From Klebsiella michiganensis (GTDB lineage Bacteria; Pseudomonadota; Gammaproteobacteria; Enterobacterales; Enterobacteriaceae), in NCBI GenBank assembly GCA_000963575.1, contig CP011077.1:1-64000 (forward strand): DNA of 64,000 nt, given 5' to 3'. The position numbers were made by a program, and so were the translations under genes. Shown piece by piece: positions 18,555 through 27,040 of the stretch (positions within the stretch are counted from its first letter, which is position 1; every line of letters begins with the position of its first letter). The notes under the pieces are model-generated. The model was given only the letters and a program-made list of their open reading frames with translations, searched no databases and was not told the origin of the DNA.

Positions 18555-18571
18555 TGCACCAATATAGTGCT
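18555..18571 (-). promoter_or_regulatory. NtrC enhancer site, proximal
   Basis: TGCACCA-ATA-TAGTGCT is one arm short of the perfect NtrC dyad. It lies 73-89 bases upstream of the -24 end of the sigma-54 promoter. Confidence 0.8.
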
Positions 18572-18586
18572 TCAGATTAAAGCCTG

Positions 18587-18603
18587 AGCACCATATTGGT
18601 GCA
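18587..18603 (-). promoter_or_regulatory. NtrC enhancer site, distal, high affinity
   Basis: AGCACCA-TAT-TGGTGCA matches the NtrC dyad at all but one position. Its centre is 32 bases from the proximal site, three helical turns, which suits cooperative binding. Confidence 0.85.
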
Positions 18604-18753
18604 ATTTACGTTATGGCTCCCTTTTTAGCTCCGTGAAAGCGATCACAAACCCTTACTTTCTGCATTGTTTGTAAAGGTTCTTTGTGATCCTGTTCTGTCC
18701 TTCGATTAATACGTGTACAATAACGCGCTATTTCTAATGCCTGAGGCAAAGTT

Positions 18754-20577
18754 GTGATCGAAAATCTGCGTAATATCGCCATCATCGCGCACGTTGACCA
18801 CGGTAAAACTACCCTGGTTGATAAGCTGCTGCAGCAGTCTGGTACCTTCAGTGAGCGTGCTGAAACTACTGAACGCGTGATGGACTCCAATGACCTGGAG
18901 AAAGAGCGTGGGATTACCATCCTCGCTAAAAACACCGCTATCAAATGGAATGACTACCGTATCAACATCGTTGATACCCCAGGACACGCCGACTTCGGTG
19001 GTGAAGTTGAGCGCGTAATGTCAATGGTTGACTCCGTTCTGCTGGTGGTTGACGCAATGGATGGCCCAATGCCGCAGACGCGCTTCGTAACCAAGAAGGC
19101 GTTTGCCCATGGTTTGAAGCCGATCGTGGTTATCAACAAAGTTGACCGCCCTGGCGCGCGTCCTGACTGGGTTGTGGATCAGGTCTTCGACCTGTTCGTT
19201 AACCTTGATGCGACCGACGAACAGCTCGACTTCCCAATCATCTATGCATCCGCATTGAACGGTATCGCGGGTATGGATCACACTGATATGGCGGAAGACA
19301 TGACCCCGCTGTACCAGGCTATCGTTGATCGTGTACCGGCACCGAGCGTTGACCTTGACGGTCCACTGCAGATGCAAATTTCCCAGCTGGACTACAACAA
19401 CTACGTTGGCGTTATCGGCATCGGCCGTATCAAACGCGGTAAAGTGAAGCCAAACCAGCAGATCACTATCATTGATAGCGAAGGGAAAACCCGTAACGGT
19501 AAAGTCGGTAAAGTACTGACCCACCTGGGTCTGGAGCGTATCGAGTCTACCGAAGCTGAAGCCGGCGACATCATCGCTATCACCGGCCTGGGCGAGCTGA
19601 ACATCTCCGACACCATTTGCGACACGCAAAATGTTGAAGCGCTGCCTGCGCTGTCCGTAGATGAGCCAACCGTTTCCATGTTCTTCAACGTCAACACTTC
19701 TCCGTTCTGCGGTAAAGAAGGTAAGTTCGTGACCTCTCGTCAGATTCTTGATCGTCTGAACAAAGAGCTGGTACACAACGTTGCGCTGCGCGTTGAAGAA
19801 ACCGAAGATGCGGACGCATTCCGCGTTTCCGGTCGTGGTGAACTGCACCTGTCCGTACTGATCGAAAACATGCGTCGTGAAGGTTTCGAACTGGCGGTAT
19901 CCCGTCCGAAAGTTATCTTCCGTGAAATCGATGGTCGTAAACAAGAGCCGTTCGAAAACGTGACTCTGGACGTTGAAGAGCAGCATCAGGGTTCCGTGAT
20001 GCAGGCGCTCGGTGAGCGTAAAGGCGACCTGAAAAACATGAATCCGGACGGCAAAGGCCGCGTGCGTCTTGACTACGTTATCCCAAGCCGTGGTTTGATC
20101 GGCTTCCGTAACGAATTCATGACCATGACCTCCGGTACCGGTCTGCTGTACTCCACCTTCAGCCACTATGACGATATTCGTCAGGGCGAAGTTGGCCAGC
20201 GCCAGAACGGCGTACTGATCTCAAACGGTCAGGGCAAAGCGGTTGCGTTTGCGCTGTTCGGTCTGCAGGATCGCGGCAAGCTGTTCCTGGGCCACGGGGC
20301 TGAAGTTTACGAAGGCCAGATCATCGGTATTCACAGTCGTTCTAACGACCTGACCGTAAACTGCCTGACCGGTAAGAAGCTGACCAACATGCGTGCTTCC
20401 GGTACTGACGAAGCGACCACCTTGGTTCCTGCGCAGAAAATGACCCTGGAGCAAGCTCTGGAGTTCATCGATGACGACGAACTGGTAGAAGTGACCCCGC
20501 TGTCCGTGCGTATCCGTAAGCGCCACCTGACTGAAAACGACCGTAAACGTGCGGGTCGTGGTAGCAAAGAAGCTTAA
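18754..20577 (+). CDS. typA: TypA/BipA, ribosome-associated translational GTPase
   Basis: A 607-residue GTPase related to EF-G and LepA, the E. coli length. G1 is HVDHGKTT (13-20), with DTPGHAD as G3 and NKVD as G4. Domains II, III and V and the C-terminal BipA-specific domain follow. It acts in 50S assembly and in growth at low temperature and under stress. It uses a GTG start at 18754, preceded by GAGG. In E. coli a large yih sulfoquinovose cluster follows; here yihX begins 148 bases later. Confidence 0.98.
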   Translation: MIENLRNIAIIAHVDHGKTTLVDKLLQQSGTFSERAETTERVMDSNDLEKERGITILAKNTAIKWNDYRINIVDTPGHADFGGEVERVMSMVDSVLLVVDAMDGPMPQTRFVTKKAFAHGLKPIVVINKVDRPGARPDWVVDQVFDLFVNLDATDEQLDFPIIYASALNGIAGMDHTDMAEDMTPLYQAIVDRVPAPSVDLDGPLQMQISQLDYNNYVGVIGIGRIKRGKVKPNQQITIIDSEGKTRNGKVGKVLTHLGLERIESTEAEAGDIIAITGLGELNISDTICDTQNVEALPALSVDEPTVSMFFNVNTSPFCGKEGKFVTSRQILDRLNKELVHNVALRVEETEDADAFRVSGRGELHLSVLIENMRREGFELAVSRPKVIFREIDGRKQEPFENVTLDVEEQHQGSVMQALGERKGDLKNMNPDGKGRVRLDYVIPSRGLIGFRNEFMTMTSGTGLLYSTFSHYDDIRQGEVGQRQNGVLISNGQGKAVAFALFGLQDRGKLFLGHGAEVYEGQIIGIHSRSNDLTVNCLTGKKLTNMRASGTDEATTLVPAQKMTLEQALEFIDDDELVEVTPLSVRIRKRHLTENDRKRAGRGSKEA

Positions 20578-20600
20578 GTTTCTTTTCTGCAGTCTGCTGA

Positions 20601-20629
20601 AGCCCTGCCTGTAAAGGCGGGGCTTTTTT
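20601..20629 (+). terminator. typA terminator
   Basis: AGCCCTGCC, loop TGTAAAG, GCGGGGCT then a T-run, 24 bases after the typA stop. Confidence 0.85.
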
Positions 20630-20725
20630 ATTTGTGCCTCAAAATGCGCAACCTCGCCTTCCTCTGATAGTCAAAGTCAGCCTTTCCCGCTACAGTTATT
20701 TCTCCATGTCGGAAAGGAGGTGCGC

Positions 20726-21322
20726 ATGCTGTATATCTTTGATTTAGGTAACGTCATCGTTGATATCGACTTTAATCGCGTGCTGGGTGTCTGGAGCGAT
20801 TACAGCCGGGTACCGTTAGCCAACCTGCAGAAAAGTTTCGCGATGGGAGAAACCTTCCATCAGCATGAACGCGGGCAAATATCAGATGAAGTGTTTGCCG
20901 AACGCTTATGCCACGAAATGGACGTTGCGCTGAGCTACGAGCAGTTTGCCGCGGGCTGGCAGGCGATTTTCATTGGCCTGCGCAAAGAGACGATTGGCGT
21001 CATGCAGAAGCTTCGCGGGCAGGGGCATCGCGTGGTGGTCCTTTCCAATACCAACCGGCTGCACACCGGTTTCTGGCCTGATGAATATCCTGAAGTGGCG
21101 CAGTCGGCAGATAAAATCTACCTCTCCCAGGAAATGGGGATGCGCAAGCCGGACGCGGAAATCTACCTTAAGGTGCTGCAGGAAGAGGGATTCCCTGCCG
21201 ATCAGGCCGTGTTCTTCGATGATAATGCCGACAACATTCACGGCGCCCGGGCGGTAGGTATCACGAGTATTCAGGTGATCGACAAGCAAACTATTCCCGA
21301 CTGGTTTGCTAAACAGGGATGA
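20726..21322 (+). CDS. yihX: YihX, HAD-family alpha-D-glucose-1-phosphate phosphatase
   Basis: A 198-residue haloacid dehalogenase-type hydrolase. Motif I is FDLGNV (D6 nucleophile), motif II SNTNR, motif III around MRKPDAEIY, and motif IV DDNADN. E. coli YihX hydrolyses alpha-D-glucose-1-phosphate. ATG at 20726 is preceded by AAGGAGG five bases away; the GTG two codons upstream overlaps that ribosome site and is rejected. First gene of a tight run: its stop overlaps the start of yihY by four bases. Confidence 0.95.
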   Translation: MLYIFDLGNVIVDIDFNRVLGVWSDYSRVPLANLQKSFAMGETFHQHERGQISDEVFAERLCHEMDVALSYEQFAAGWQAIFIGLRKETIGVMQKLRGQGHRVVVLSNTNRLHTGFWPDEYPEVAQSADKIYLSQEMGMRKPDAEIYLKVLQEEGFPADQAVFFDDNADNIHGARAVGITSIQVIDKQTIPDWFAKQG

Positions 21323-22191
21323 TCAAAAGCGTGCCCCGTAAAACTGCGTATCGCCTCAGGCCGCTCTGGGCCTGGGGTAAACTGCTGTGGCAGCGCATCG
21401 ATCAGGACAACATGACGACCCTGGCCGGCAACCTTGCCTATGTGTCATTGCTGTCTCTGGTGCCGCTGGTGGCCGTTGTCTTTGCGCTGTTTGCCGCCTT
21501 CCCGATGTTTGCTGATATCAGCGTCCAGCTGCGCCATTTTATCTTTGCCAATTTTATGCCCGCAACCGGGGATGTCATTCAGCGCTACATCGAACAGTTT
21601 GTCGCGAACTCCAATAGAATGACGGCCGTGGGGGCCATTGGGCTTATCGTAACCTCGCTGTTGCTGATGTATGCGGTGGACAGCGCGCTGAATACTATCT
21701 GGCGCAGTAAACGCGTGCGGCCAAAAGTTTACTCCTTTGCCATTTACTGGATGATCCTGACGCTTGGCCCGCTGTTAGCCGGGGCCAGTCTGGCCATAAG
21801 CTCTTACCTTCTTTCTCTACGCTGGGCCTCAGAACTTAACAGCGTGCTTGATGAAGTACTGCGCATTTTTCCTCTGCTGCTTTCCTGGCTTGCGTTTTGG
21901 CTGCTTTACAGTCTGGTCCCGACGACCAGCGTACGGGCAAAGGACGCCATGATAGGCTCGTTGGTTGCCGCGTTGCTGTTTGAGCTGGGTAAGAAGGGCT
22001 TTGCCCTCTACATCACCATGTTCCCCTCTTATCAGTTGATTTACGGCGTGCTGGCGGTTATCCCCATATTATTTGTCTGGGTCTACTGGACCTGGTGTAT
22101 TGTGTTGCTGGGGGCGGAAATCACCGCCTCGCTGGGCGACTACCGTAAATTGCGACAGGCTGCAGAGCAGGAAGAACTGGAAGAACAATGA
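21319..22191 (+). CDS. yihY: YihY, inner-membrane protein of the YihY/BrkB family
   Basis: A 290-residue polytopic membrane protein, equal in length to E. coli YihY. About six hydrophobic segments are visible (near 40-65, 100-120, 140-165, 185-205, 215-235, 245-270). It was once named rbn (RNase BN) in error; the real function is unknown. The ATGA overlaps at both ends, with yihX and with dtd, show translational coupling in a yihX-yihY-dtd operon. Confidence 0.94.
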   Translation: MIKSVPRKTAYRLRPLWAWGKLLWQRIDQDNMTTLAGNLAYVSLLSLVPLVAVVFALFAAFPMFADISVQLRHFIFANFMPATGDVIQRYIEQFVANSNRMTAVGAIGLIVTSLLLMYAVDSALNTIWRSKRVRPKVYSFAIYWMILTLGPLLAGASLAISSYLLSLRWASELNSVLDEVLRIFPLLLSWLAFWLLYSLVPTTSVRAKDAMIGSLVAALLFELGKKGFALYITMFPSYQLIYGVLAVIPILFVWVYWTWCIVLLGAEITASLGDYRKLRQAAEQEELEEQ

Positions 22192-22625
22192 TTGCATTAA
22201 TTCAGCGCGTAACCCGTGCCAGCGTCACCGTGGAGGGTGAGGTGACGGGTGAAATTGGTCCCGGACTTTTGGTGTTGCTGGGTGTCGAAAAAGAAGATAA
22301 CGAACAGAAAGCTAATCGCCTGTGCGAGCGTGTATTAGGGTATCGAATTTTCAGTGACGGGCAGGGAAAAATGAACCTGAACGTCCAGCAGGCGGGCGGA
22401 AGCCTGCTGGTGGTGTCTCAGTTTACTCTGGCTGCTGACACGGAACGCGGCATGCGTCCCAGCTTCTCCGGTGGTGCAGCGCCACAGCAGGCAGAAGCCC
22501 TGTATGAATACTTTGTCGAGCGCTGCAAACAACAAGGCATCGACGCCCCAACCGGGCGATTCGCCGCCGATATGCAGGTTTCGCTAATTAATGACGGGCC
22601 GGTGACGTTCTGGCTGCAGGTGTAA
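22188..22625 (+). CDS. dtd: D-aminoacyl-tRNA deacylase
   Basis: A 145-residue homodimeric enzyme that removes D-amino acids (D-Tyr, D-Asp and others) and glycine mischarged on tRNA(Ala). The two catalytic-pocket motifs are present: SQFTLAAD near 77-84 and the C-terminal GPVTFWLQV with the Gly-cisPro pair. Start overlaps the yihY stop by four bases. Full length and intact. Confidence 0.97.
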   Translation: MIALIQRVTRASVTVEGEVTGEIGPGLLVLLGVEKEDNEQKANRLCERVLGYRIFSDGQGKMNLNVQQAGGSLLVVSQFTLAADTERGMRPSFSGGAAPQQAEALYEYFVERCKQQGIDAPTGRFAADMQVSLINDGPVTFWLQV

Positions 22626-22662
22626 CCCTCGCCATCCGGCTCGCGCAACGAGAGAGCAATGT

Positions 22663-23604
22663 ATGTACCACCTTCGTGTGCCACAAACAGAAGAAGAACT
22701 AGACCGTTATTACCAGTTCCGCTGGGAAATGTTGCGCAAACCGCTGCACCAGCCAAAAGGTTCCGAGCGCGATGCCTGGGATGCAATGGCGCATCACCAG
22801 ATGGTGGTAGATGAAGAGGGCAATACCGTTGCCGTGGGCCGCCTTTATATCAATGCCGATAACGAAGCCGCGATTCGCTTTATGGCGGTGCATCCGTCGG
22901 TCCAGGATAAAGGCTTAGGGACGCTGGTGGCGATGGCCCTGGAGTCCGTGGCGCGTCAGGAAGGCGTTAAGCGCGTGACCTGTAGCGCACGAGAAGATGC
23001 CGTCCCGTTTTTTGCCAAACTTGGGTTTGTGAACCAGGGGGAAATTACCACCCCGCAAACCACGCCGGTACGGCATTTCCTGATGATCAAGCCCGTCGCC
23101 ACCCTTGACGATATTCTTCACCGGGGCGATTGGTGCGGGCAGCTCCAGCAGGCCTGGTACGAACATATTCCGCTTAGCGAGAAAATGGGCGTGCGTATTC
23201 AGCAGTATACCGGGCAGAAATTTATCACCACGATGCCGGAAACGGGTAATCAAAACCCGCACCACACGCTCTTCGCGGGGAGTTTGTTCTCTCTGGCCAC
23301 GTTAACCGGCTGGGGGCTTATCTGGCTGATGCTGCGTGAACGTCACCTGGGCGGGACGATTATTCTGGCCGATGCCCATATCCGCTACAGCAAACCGATC
23401 ACCGGCAAACCGGGGGCAACGGCTGACCTGGGATCGCTGAGTGGCGATCTGGACAGGCTGGCCCGGGGCCGCAAAGCCCGCGTGGCGCTTGAAGTGGAGC
23501 TTTACGGCAATGAAACGCTCGGCGCGGTGTTTGAAGGCGTCTATCTTGTGCTGCCCGCTAAGCCGTTCGGCCCTCTGGAAGAGGGCGGAAACGAAGAGGA
23601 GTAG
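22663..23604 (+). CDS. fabY: FabY (YiiD), N-acetyltransferase/hotdog fusion in fatty-acid initiation
   Basis: A 313-residue two-domain protein. The GNAT acetyltransferase domain (about 1-140) carries the acetyl-CoA loop VQDKGLGT, and the C-terminal thioesterase-like hotdog domain (about 165-310, YiiD_C) contains NQNPHHTLFAGS. FabY is reported to support initiation of fatty-acid synthesis when FabH is missing. E. coli YiiD is annotated 16 residues longer, but the upstream frame here has no start codon, so ATG 22663 is used. Its stop is 12 bases from the convergent yicH stop, the suspected inversion junction. Confidence 0.95.
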   Translation: MYHLRVPQTEEELDRYYQFRWEMLRKPLHQPKGSERDAWDAMAHHQMVVDEEGNTVAVGRLYINADNEAAIRFMAVHPSVQDKGLGTLVAMALESVARQEGVKRVTCSAREDAVPFFAKLGFVNQGEITTPQTTPVRHFLMIKPVATLDDILHRGDWCGQLQQAWYEHIPLSEKMGVRIQQYTGQKFITTMPETGNQNPHHTLFAGSLFSLATLTGWGLIWLMLRERHLGGTIILADAHIRYSKPITGKPGATADLGSLSGDLDRLARGRKARVALEVELYGNETLGAVFEGVYLVLPAKPFGPLEEGGNEEE

Positions 23605-23616
23605 ATCAGGGGCAGG

Positions 23617-25299
23617 CTACGCGCCGGGAACATCTCCGTTGCGCATAGTCTGCTGAATCTGTTGTCCGCTGGCGCTGGTGGCCTGCAGGGTGCCGTTTAC
23701 GGTGGGCTTCAGCGCTGTGCCTGCGCTCATCTGGCCGGTCGCCGAAAGCTGCAGGTTTCCGTCCCCTTCGAGCGGCAGAGAAGGCCAGCCCCAGGCGTGT
23801 AACACATTCACCGGCACACTCTGGCCTTTCAGGCTAACGCTCACCGCTCGTTGAGGCGTCTGGCTTACGTTTGCTGTGGCTTCCAGTAAGCCTTTACCCG
23901 CGAAGGCACTTAGCTCGGTTATCGCGACCTGGCTCTGGTTCGCCGTGAGCGACAGCGACGGTCGGCGGACGTCAACGCGATTAAAGGTGGCCGCCGCGGC
24001 ATTAAATGATGCATTGCCGGACCAAATTCCCCATTGATGATCCCGTGCCAGCTGGATATTCGTTGCGGAGCCATCCAGCCCGGTGAGCTGGAATGGCCAC
24101 GCCGGATCAATATCGATAATCAGATTACGGTTTGCCGAAAATTTTTTCACCGTGACGCTGTGCAGCCAGTCAGGGAGCGCCTCCGTCCACAGGACTTTCC
24201 AGTTGGATGGAAGCGTGTACTCCAGCCCGCCTACGACCACTTCATCCATCACCGCTTGATTGCCGTCGCGCAGCCATTGCCCGGAAGCGCGAACCAGGCC
24301 GCCCTCCCAGCGCGAACTAAATTGCCGGAGCGTGGCGCCGGACGGAGCAAAATCGACGTTCACGATAGGATCCTGCAAATGCAGCGAGCCGTTAATGAAT
24401 TCGCTGGCGTTCATCGACAGCTGGCCGTCATCGCTTTGCCATCCCCCGTTGGCCAGCGTCAGATTCCGCAGGCTAAGGGCCAGGTCGCTTACCGCCCACT
24501 CTTTCCCTTCCAGCCGCGCATCGGTTATTTCAAGGCGATCGATGGTTAACGAGGGAACCGCCGTTACTGGCGCAAGGAAGTCAGTGAGTGATTTTGCGGT
24601 TTGCAGGCGAATGTCATTGAGACGCAGGCTGCCAACCTGCCACGAGCCGTCGGCATTGCGGTGGGCATTGCCCGTCAGGGAGCCGCGGGCAACATCCGCC
24701 CCGATAGTCGTCAGCGTGACCTGTTCATTATCCAGCGAGCCTTGCAGCAGGACATTGCTGGCGTTAACACCGTTGAGGGTCAGAGAACCTGCGCTGAAAG
24801 CGATAGTGGCTTTGTTACCGAGCACTTTGCCGGCCTGAGGCTGCCAGGGGGCAACGCCACCTTCAACGCGCTGCGCGCTGAGATCCCACTCGCTGCCAGG
24901 GCTGTTAATAGCCATATCCTGCAATTGCAGTTTATCTGCTTCCAGCGGGAGCGGTACCGCGCTTGCACTGAGATTTAACGTCCCTTGCTGGAGCAAAATG
25001 GTGTCAACGTAGAGTGGCTGTGTGAACTGCCGGGTACTCAGGCCGATATCTACGTTCTTCGCGACCAGCGTTGCCGGCTGGCCTGTGCGGCCAAAAGTGA
25101 CGTTATGGAACATCAGGTGGGTGGGCGAAGACCAGTCATGTTCCATCTCATTGAAAGAGAGGTGGTAGTTCGTTTTTTCATTCACCCAACTGCTGATTTG
25201 GCCCGCGCCCCAGCGGGTTTGCAGCAGGATGTAAAAGGCAGCCAGCGCCAGTATGACAAGGCCCAGCAGAATAAGAACCAGCTTTCCGAGGAATTTCAT
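23617..25299 (-). CDS. yicH: YicH, AsmA-family envelope protein
   Basis: A 560-residue AsmA-like protein. A single N-terminal membrane anchor (about residues 5-27, LVLILLGLVILALAAFYILL) is followed by a long periplasmic beta-rich region. AsmA-family proteins act in outer-membrane lipid homeostasis, probably as phospholipid bridges between membranes; YicH itself is poorly characterised. It is about nine residues shorter than E. coli YicH at the C-terminus, ending RNGDVPGA, and this end abuts the gene-order break at 23605-23616. In E. coli the neighbours downstream are yicI/yicJ; here it is fabY. Confidence 0.94.
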   Translation of the reverse strand: MKFLGKLVLILLGLVILALAAFYILLQTRWGAGQISSWVNEKTNYHLSFNEMEHDWSSPTHLMFHNVTFGRTGQPATLVAKNVDIGLSTRQFTQPLYVDTILLQQGTLNLSASAVPLPLEADKLQLQDMAINSPGSEWDLSAQRVEGGVAPWQPQAGKVLGNKATIAFSAGSLTLNGVNASNVLLQGSLDNEQVTLTTIGADVARGSLTGNAHRNADGSWQVGSLRLNDIRLQTAKSLTDFLAPVTAVPSLTIDRLEITDARLEGKEWAVSDLALSLRNLTLANGGWQSDDGQLSMNASEFINGSLHLQDPIVNVDFAPSGATLRQFSSRWEGGLVRASGQWLRDGNQAVMDEVVVGGLEYTLPSNWKVLWTEALPDWLHSVTVKKFSANRNLIIDIDPAWPFQLTGLDGSATNIQLARDHQWGIWSGNASFNAAAATFNRVDVRRPSLSLTANQSQVAITELSAFAGKGLLEATANVSQTPQRAVSVSLKGQSVPVNVLHAWGWPSLPLEGDGNLQLSATGQMSAGTALKPTVNGTLQATSASGQQIQQTMRNGDVPGA

Positions 25300-25384
25300 T
25301 GCCTTCCACCCCTTTCAGTTTCGCTAAGGGTGTTATGCCCGATTTATGGCTGTAGCTCAAGGAGGGGATTGTCAAAGGAGATTT

Positions 25385-25411
25385 CGCGCCGGCAAATTTA
25401 CCGCCGGCGCG
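25385..25411. repeat. strong hairpin downstream of xanP
   Basis: CGCGCCGGC and its exact complement GCCGGCGCG flank a nine-base loop. There is no T-run on either side, so it is more likely an mRNA 3'-end stabilising hairpin than a full intrinsic terminator. Confidence 0.5.
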
Positions 25412-25420
25412 TAGGGGGGA

Positions 25421-26812
25421 TTACTCTTTTTCCGGTGGGAAAATCAGGTTCAGCACGATGGCCGTGATCCCGCCGGCAGCAATGCCCGAAGAGAGCAGCG
25501 TTTTCAGCCAGTCAGGGGCGAACTGAAGGATCAGCGGCTGCTGGGACACACCAAGACCGACGGCGAGCGACAGGGCGATAATCATAATCGCCCGGCGGTT
25601 CAGCGGCTCGCGGGAGACAATACGTACCCCGGAAGCGGCAATGGTGCCGAACATAACAATCGTCGCGCCGCCGAGCACTGGCTCAGGGATATGCTGTACA
25701 AAACCGCTGACCGCCGGGAACAGGCCAAGCACGATCAGCATCAGAGCGACAACAAAGCCTACATAGCGGCTGGCAACGCCGGTCAATTGAATAACCCCGT
25801 TGTTCTGGCCAAAGCAGGAGTTCGGGAAAGTATTGAACACGGCAGAAACGCAGGAGTTCAGGCCGTTAGCCAGCACGCCGCCTTTCAGACGCTTCATGTA
25901 CAGCGGCCCGGAAACAGGCTGTTCGGAGACGTCGGAGGTTGCTGTGATATCGCCGATGGTTTCCAGCGAGGTCACCATAAAGACCAGCATCAGCGGGATA
26001 AGCAGGCTCCAGTCGATGCCAAGGCCGTAATACAACGGCGTAGGGACCATGATGAGATCGGTGTTAGTCGCCTGGGTCGTGGCTGGCAGCATATCCAGCG
26101 CCCAGGCCAGCAGGTAGCCCACGGCCATCGCGATGACCAGCGACGCGACGCGCAGGTACGGATTACGCTGGCGGTTCAACAAGATGATAACCAGCAGGAC
26201 TGCGCCGGCCAGCAGCAGATTTTTCGGTGCGCCAAACGTGTGATCGGCCATTGCACCATAGCCACCGCCGATAGAAGTGAGCCCAACCTGAATCAGGGAC
26301 AGGCCGATTATCATCACCACCACGCCGGAAACCAGAGGGGTAATAATACGGCGAGCGAGATGTAGCACGCGTGAAATCAGCATTTCCGTGCAGCTGGCAA
26401 GCATCAGCGTGCCAAAGAGTGCCGCCATCATAGTCGGTACGTCAGCGCCGCCATTTTTCAGTGCCATCCCGCCCATAATCAGCGGTGAGACAAAGTTAAA
26501 GCTGGTGCCCTGAATCGACAGCAGGCCTGAACCTACCGGACCCCAGGCTTTGATTTGAATAATCGAAGCCACGCCAGAGGCAAACAAAGACATGCTGATA
26601 ATGTGCTGAGTGTCTGATGCCGGTAACCCCAACGCCTGGCAAATTAACAATGCCGGGGTAATCACCGCCACAAACATCGCCAGCAGGTGTTGGCAGGCGG
26701 CAAAAAGGGTTTGTGGAAGCGGCGGGCGGTCTTCAAGGCGATAAATTAGTTCGCTCGGGCGAGTCTGCGCAACCGGTTGCGCACTTTCTGACTCTACGGC
26801 ATTTACGGACAT
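25421..26812 (-). CDS. xanP: XanP, xanthine:proton symporter
   Basis: A 463-residue member of the NCS2 nucleobase/ascorbate transporter family, the E. coli length, with about 14 membrane segments. Family motifs include QGTSFNFV, the TM8 region SLETIGDITATS with its functionally important glutamate, and the signature FGQNNGVIQLTG. It imports xanthine with protons across the inner membrane. ATG at 26812 gives the E. coli-like start MSVNAVES; an ATG five codons upstream is possible. Divergent from gltS, with a PurR-like site in the gap. Confidence 0.96.
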   Translation of the reverse strand: MSVNAVESESAQPVAQTRPSELIYRLEDRPPLPQTLFAACQHLLAMFVAVITPALLICQALGLPASDTQHIISMSLFASGVASIIQIKAWGPVGSGLLSIQGTSFNFVSPLIMGGMALKNGGADVPTMMAALFGTLMLASCTEMLISRVLHLARRIITPLVSGVVVMIIGLSLIQVGLTSIGGGYGAMADHTFGAPKNLLLAGAVLLVIILLNRQRNPYLRVASLVIAMAVGYLLAWALDMLPATTQATNTDLIMVPTPLYYGLGIDWSLLIPLMLVFMVTSLETIGDITATSDVSEQPVSGPLYMKRLKGGVLANGLNSCVSAVFNTFPNSCFGQNNGVIQLTGVASRYVGFVVALMLIVLGLFPAVSGFVQHIPEPVLGGATIVMFGTIAASGVRIVSREPLNRRAIMIIALSLAVGLGVSQQPLILQFAPDWLKTLLSSGIAAGGITAIVLNLIFPPEKE

Positions 26813-26865
26813 CAGAGACGATCTCATGGCTGGAAAAGCGCTGATTTTAACGGACTGAACGGTAA

Positions 26866-26881
26866 AAGCAAACGATTGCCA
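26866..26881 (-). promoter_or_regulatory. PurR-like operator upstream of xanP
   Basis: AAGCAAACGATTGCCA fits the PurR pattern ANGCAANCGNTTNCNT at all fixed positions but the last. It lies 54-69 bases upstream of the xanP ATG. A purine-repressor site is functionally sensible for a xanthine importer, but this is inference. Confidence 0.45.
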
Positions 26882-27040
26882 GCCTAAGATGATAAGAGCG
26901 AAATGTCATAAATTGAGTATTAGTTATAACGAAGGCGCATTTTTTGGTTAAAATATGCCGGCTGATTTCATCCATGAAGGAAATAGCAGCGAAGGATAAA
27001 TAAGCGCGAGTGACGGATGCGCAATAAAAGGAGCTCTGCA

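Larger units (their letters stand above)
18378..18753. other. glnA-typA divergent regulatory region
   Basis: These 376 bases hold the glnA control region: a sigma-54 promoter at 18467-18482 and NtrC enhancer sites at 18555-18571 and 18587-18603. The remaining 150 bases must carry the typA promoter, which I cannot place with confidence. A TACAAT hexamer at about 18715 is a candidate -10. No gene is seen. Confidence 0.7.

Noticed and set aside
19021..20166. A 381-codon minus-strand open frame opposite typA
   Set aside because: It is an antisense shadow caused by the codon bias of typA; no family resemblance and no promoter or ribosome site.
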